Shown: piece after piece, positions 59,271-64,000 of the stretch
Layout: each line of letters starts with the position of its first letter
Position numbering within the stretch: the first letter of the stretch is position 1
Assembly (NCBI GenBank): GCA_023079485.1
Contig: CM041083.1
Location: 154,584,552 to 154,648,551 of the forward strand
DNA length: 64,000 bases
From: Archilochus colubris
Lineage: Eukaryota; Chordata; Aves; Apodiformes; Trochilidae
Direction: 5' to 3'
Program-made: the position numbers and the translations under genes
Notes under the pieces: model-generated
Seen by the model: the letters and a program-made list of their open reading frames with translations, nothing else
Told to the model about the DNA's origin: nothing
Databases searched by the model: none

Positions 59271-60819
59271 CTACTTACCATGTTTTCTTCTTCATAATTC
59301 CACCATTTTCTCTGTGAAAAATATCAAAGTGTAAAAATATGTCCAACAGCAGCTACAAGGTTAATTTGGTAGTTAATTTTTTAAACTGGAATGATTAACT
59401 GGAAGAAGCAGGTTGAAAAAGCTCCAGTAGGAGTTACATAGGTTACATAGGTTAAGAATTATCAGAAAACTTCTTCCTCCCACCACATTTCTGTCCAACA
59501 TATATACTCTTCTATACTGGCCTCATCTCAAGCCCCTTTCATCTGCTTTTGTATGAAATTGATCTACATGTTTGTAACATACCATTCATACTATTCATTT
59601 AGACTATATTAATTTGCACACAAGCAAATAAAATACTATATTAGCAGCTAGAAAAAAAAAATATTCCTGGTAATTTCAGATTTCACCATCTTCTTAAGCT
59701 TAATTGAACTCCAGTCTAGGAGAGAGGATGAAATCTGTATTTTTGGAGTGGTTTGTTTTGTCACATTATTGTAATGAGTTCTTCTAAACATTTTAAACAA
59801 GGGACAGAAGCTTCCAGAACAGATACATGTTTGAAAAGAAGAGCAACAACACTTCCATACTTGGTTAATAGTCCCCAAAGAAAAAAAAAAGGACAGAAAA
59901 AAAGTGGAAAAGAGGAAAACTTTAGCAGCTTCCCAGAAATAAGAATGTCAAAAGGGCTTCACAGCTGTTTCACATATGCTCTCCATAATAATATACTAAT
60001 TAATTCCCTTTGTTCTGTTGTCACTCTCAATTTAGTCTTACATCTATTTTTAGCTCATGGAACTATGCTTTTACATGAGGCAGATGAAAATAATCAGATC
60101 CAAAAAAAACCTTTAAGAACAACATAGGCTTTACATATAGGTGATTGATACAGTGTTTTCTAATTGATGCACTCAGAAAAGGAAAAAATTCAAGAAAATT
60201 TCCTAGCAGGTAATTGTCAAAGCATATTTAGCTAGTTTAAACCTCTTTTGATAATTTATTTCTTCTAAAATACATGGCTATGGAGAGAATTGTATCTAGA
60301 CTGATTATTTTTTGTTACTATTCAGTTTGATTTGATAAAATTGTTTGGTTAAAGTGGGAAGAACCTGCACTTCCAAGAGCCAGTCATTAAATTAATTTCG
60401 ACTACTTCCACCAGGCATGAGACTTGCCTCTGTTTTGTGCTTCTATTCCTTTGGAAACTTATGATTTGTCAAACTAATTTTTAGCTCAACTAAGTGTTAG
60501 GTGTCTTTTTAGATACAGTGGTTGAATCAGGAAGTATGTAGGGGTTGACCATAAAGTTGTTTCTCAGAAACAGTCAAATGCAGATGACCTCTGATGAGAG
60601 GGAACTTTAAACAAAAAAGTAACATTGAGGATCTTATTGTTTTTTGATGGTGAGATCTGTCTCTCAGTATAACATATATAAATCTATGTCACAGAATTTT
60701 TCCATTCTTGGAAATACCAACATACTCAAAATTTTACTTCCACTGGACACTAAAATCAGCAGAACAAAATAGCAAAATGGATACCATCCTGAAACAGCTA
60801 CCCTAATGCAAAATACATT
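59271..60819. other. AT-rich DNA, no gene seen
   Basis: No coding region is supported. A 124-codon plus-strand frame (59753-60127) has no recognisable domain and no supporting signals. A 10-bp tandem (GTTACATAG) lies near 59433. Confidence 0.5.
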
Positions 60820-61980
60820 TCATAGAATCTTAAAATCACGGACTGGCTTGGAGAGGACCTTAAAAGAAGTGATGCATTTCTTCCTCATATAGGCTTCTAT
60901 GGACCCTTGAAAAGTACCACTGGTCCTCTGCTTGGACCATCCACTGACCACCCTTCAAGTGTAACCATCAAGATAATTCCTTATCCACCGAGCTGTCCAT
61001 CCATCAAATCCATACATTTACAATTTATAGACCAGGGTATTGTGTGGAACACTGTCAAATGCTTTTCACAAGTCCAAGTAGATGATGCCAGTTGCTGTCT
61101 TCTTGTCCATCCATGCTGTGATCCCATCATAGAAGGCCAAAAAAATTTTCAGGCACAATTTGCTGTTGGTGAAGCCATGCTGGTTGCCAACAACTACCTC
61201 CACATTTTCCATGTGCCTTCAGGAGGATCTGCTCCATGATTCTGCCTGGCACAGCGGTGAGACTGATAAGTCTATAGTTCCCTCCACCTTCTTTTTCCCT
61301 TTCTGAAAATGGGAGTTATGTTTCTTCTTTTCCAGTTAGTGGGAACTTCAGCAGCCTGACATGAATTTTCAAATTTTCTAGAAAATGACTTTGAAACTTC
61401 ATCCACCAATTCCCTCAGGAACTACGAATGGATTTTGCCAGGTGCCATGGACTTACGCACTTTCAGGTTCTTTAGATGGTGTCAAACCTGCTTTTCTCCT
61501 GCAGTGGGCAGATCTTCCTTTTTCTGGTCTCTGCCCTGTCTTCTGCAACTTGAGTGGAGGGACCAGAGCCATAGCCAGTGAAAACAGGAAAAATATTTCT
61601 GAGTACCTCAGCCTTCTTCATATCTCACAGGATGAGGTTCCCCTCCTCAGAGGGCCCACACTCCTCCTGATCTTCCTTTTATCACAGATGTACCTGTACA
61701 AGTTCTTGATACCCTTGAGGTCCCTGGAAAGATTTAATTCTACCAGAGCTCTGTCTTTCTCTACCTTATCCCTGGCTGCTTGGGAAACTTTTAATACTCC
61801 TCCCAGGCTACCTCTACTTGGTTCTACCCTTTCTAGACCTTCAATTCACATCTAAGTGTGTCTAGGAGCTCCTTGTTCCTCTACGCAGGCCTCATGGTAT
61901 TCTTGTCTGCCTTTATCTTTGTTGATATATGTTGTTTCTGGGCTTGGAGCATTTGACCCTTTATTTTCTCAGAGTGCTCT
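60820..61980 (-). mobile_element. CR1: CR1 LINE remnant with a large internal deletion
   Basis: The minus-strand copy begins with a decayed tail (TCATAGAATCTTAAAATCAC, 60819-60838) but jumps within about 70 bp to the RT block A region. At 61070-61110 the plus strand reads CAAGTCCAAGTAGATGATGC, the reverse complement of the block A codons, then TGATTCTGCCTGGCACAGCG. From about 61590 to 61980 it covers the linker between endonuclease and RT (ACCTCAGCCTTCTTCATATC, AGCTCCTTGTTCCTCTACGC). This is the only CR1 copy here reaching upstream of the RT. The 3' half of the RT is deleted. Confidence 0.88.
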
Positions 61981-64000
61981 AATATTTTGATACACAAGAC
62001 TGAGGTGTTATTAAAGGCAAGTGAAAGCTCAGTATGCTTTTTGGTTTTGTAATATGAAATTTAAAAATCTAAATAATTTGGGGGGTCTTGTGCATTGATA
62101 AATATTTCTGGATATTTCATTTGCGCTTGAATTTTCCCTCTGAGGTTTAATAGAACCTCATTACATATATTTCAAGCATTTTTTTTTATATTATATTTAG
62201 AAAACAAACCCAGGCAAATGTATTTTAGAAAGGGATAAGTCAGAAATAAATACTAACAGTTTTATCCAGTTAATTGAAATAAAACAATGCAAGAATCAAA
62301 GAATAGGTCAGTACCTCAGTTGATAAAATATCTCAATTAATATGAGTGGGTGATTTATTTGAATGATGAGGATGCCCACTCAAGTGAAGCACTCTTATTT
62401 ATTTTGAAAGATATTAAACAGAAATACGTTTTTTTTAATTGTGTTTTTAATTTAAGAACTCATCTTATGTTCTAGATGACATAAACCTAGTAGATAATAC
62501 AGCTACTGGTGTTAATTCAGCCTTTTAGAGCTACTCCTCCAGAAATATTGAGCTCAGAGTCATATGGCCCATTTCCTAATTCAGCAGTGTAAGTAATACA
62601 CAGCTCAGAACACAGTCTCTGACTTTTCCTTATTTAACAAACCTAAAAGAAAATAAGTAATAATCATCTGGATGTTTTATTTAAGATAAATAAAGCTCCA
62701 CACAGGCCATGTCAAGTGTAGGTGCAGTGGTGCAGCAAACCCACTGTCCTGAGACACTGGAGATTTTGACAAAGCCTTTGGCTTTTCAAGAGCAAGAGTC
62801 AGTATCATATTTACTCAGCTGGGAATGAAGGAAACTATCAACATTATCTCTAAAAAAACCCAAACCACTTGATTTGAAGATTCTTGTCATCGATCCAAAT
62901 ATACATTCAGATTAAAGTATCTCTTCTATAAAAATAGCTTAATGTTTATGGTAATTTAAATATTCCCAGACAATCCTATGCTCTGTATTCTTATTAAAAA
63001 AAAAAATATTTGTGGCAGCAGAGAGATAAGAATCATCTGGATTAGTTTTACAATGGTGATTTAGTAAGTCATATTAACAATGACTACTTTTTTTAAAATA
63101 GCTACATCTAAACTTTATCCTTCCACTAGACGTGCTTGAAATACTGAGTAATCATTTCAGTGTTTCAGATTTTTTTATAGAATAAAGTACATAAGCGAGA
63201 GATTAACAGAATTCTTTCAGTGTTTTAAAAATAAAAATAGGGCATTTAAAAATGTATTTTACATCTTACAACCAGACCTGTATTCAATATTTTAACATTT
63301 TTTGTGTGTGTGTGTGGGAAAACTAATGAAACCTCATTTTATTTAATACATAAAAGTGACAAAGGAGAATGCTTAGTCACAAGATGCTTATTAGCAAAAG
63401 TGAGACTCAAGATTTCTGGAATACTTTTCAGTGCTTATTATAAAGCCATAGAACAAGAAGCAGAATCAACTGCAAACGCCTCAAAGAAAATCTTACTTTC
63501 TAAAAAATTTCTGTACATAACATTGCCAGAAATAACAATTCATTCTATATGTAATATCTTGTGTTAAATGATCCCAACTCATTCCTTGTTCTGTATCACA
63601 ATGATAAAAGACTGGAAGACAGGACTGTAATTAGAAAATATTGGGGGGTTTTCAACCTTTTTTTTTTTTTTTTCTTTATGCACCACCACTGGAGGTGGTT
63701 ATGATGGATATGAGAAGTGTTGCCCATTCCATTCTTTGTTCTGTATTGCATTCAGAAACATTAATGAGAATGGTATGACAATAATAGATGTAGCACTAGT
63801 GGTAAACTGTGACATCATGGAGGTGTCAGTCCCTGCCATGGTGGTTTTTGCCTTCTGCTTTGCTGGGAGAGGGCTCAGGAACAGTTTTAAGACAATGAAC
63901 AGCTGCATTTGCTACTGCTGAGCCCAACAGTTCTTCCCTTTAGGGAAGGAAATAGGTGGATTGAATTTTTTCCCTCTGGTCATAATTCCTGTTTGTTATC
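61981..64000. other. AT-rich DNA, no gene established
   Basis: No gene is established. It contains a (TG)n tract (63303-63316) and a 16-T run (63658-63673) followed by a GC-richer stretch (63680-63930). That stretch is open on both strands for about 61-69 codons and is unrecognised. The window ends within this stretch. Confidence 0.45.
63303..63316. repeat. (TG)n microsatellite
   Basis: Seven TG units after a T run. Confidence 0.9.

Noticed and set aside
59753..60127. 124-codon plus-strand frame as a small gene
   Set aside because: No recognisable motif. It includes a lysine-rich stretch from an A run, and there is no supporting signal on either side.
61385..61855. 156-codon plus-strand frame
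   Set aside because: It is antisense to the CR1 endonuclease-RT linker on the minus strand.
1..64000. tRNA, rRNA or snRNA genes
   Set aside because: Reading for tRNA A/B boxes (GGTTCGA-type) and for conserved snRNA segments gave no candidate worth listing. A covariance-model scan would be decisive.

Overview
The window reads as gene-poor, AT-rich nuclear DNA from a bird. The main evidence is CR1 (chicken repeat 1) LINE copies in both orientations, several ending in the diagnostic 3' octamer run (ATTCTATG)n, plus endogenous-retrovirus LTRs of avian type. CR1 dominance, small 5'-truncated copies and few other transposon classes fit birds. A neoavian or passerine bird is plausible, but this is inference. 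I found no convincing host protein-coding exon, rRNA, tRNA, CRISPR array or CpG-island promoter. The window is best read as intergenic DNA or the inside of a very long intron.

Layout: 1-5000 is AT-rich with two old CR1 scraps (628-888 plus, 1060-1320 minus). A long decayed CR1 (minus) fills 5001-6262. 6263-13680 is mostly unique DNA with simple repeats. 13690-14940 is an unclassified pyrimidine- and C-rich block with a local tandem duplication and an inverted repeat. 17452-17587 and 21117-21165 are CR1 tails. 21214-22346 is the best-preserved CR1 reading frame: 336 uninterrupted codons of the reverse-transcriptase C-terminal part, minus strand. 22350-28460 is AT-rich and holds a (TTCC)n tract and an AT minisatellite. 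28850-29987 and 33190-34080 are two diverged LTRs of one family, both on the minus strand. A compact palindrome cluster sits at 34207-34260. CR1 copies follow at 37190-37490 and 40432-40757. A 1.6-kb CR1 at 42628-44207 (plus) retains most of the RT but carries a nonsense codon and a changed catalytic Asp. Older CR1 remnants lie at 44548-44995 and 46440-47120. A probable solo LTR of about 950 bp lies at 48461-49413, with TATA box, polyadenylation signal, TGTT...AACA ends and a possible 5-bp target duplication. The rest holds CR1 fragments (50102, 54386, 58556, 60820) and simple repeats.

Nothing here works together as a pathway. The coding potential is all retrotransposon-derived, and no copy has a complete set of CR1 or retroviral proteins. 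The points worth a second look are the open CR1 RT fragment, the nearly open CR1 with an FADD-to-FADN change, the solo LTR as a possible promoter, the unclassified block at 13.7-14.9 kb, and the palindrome cluster.
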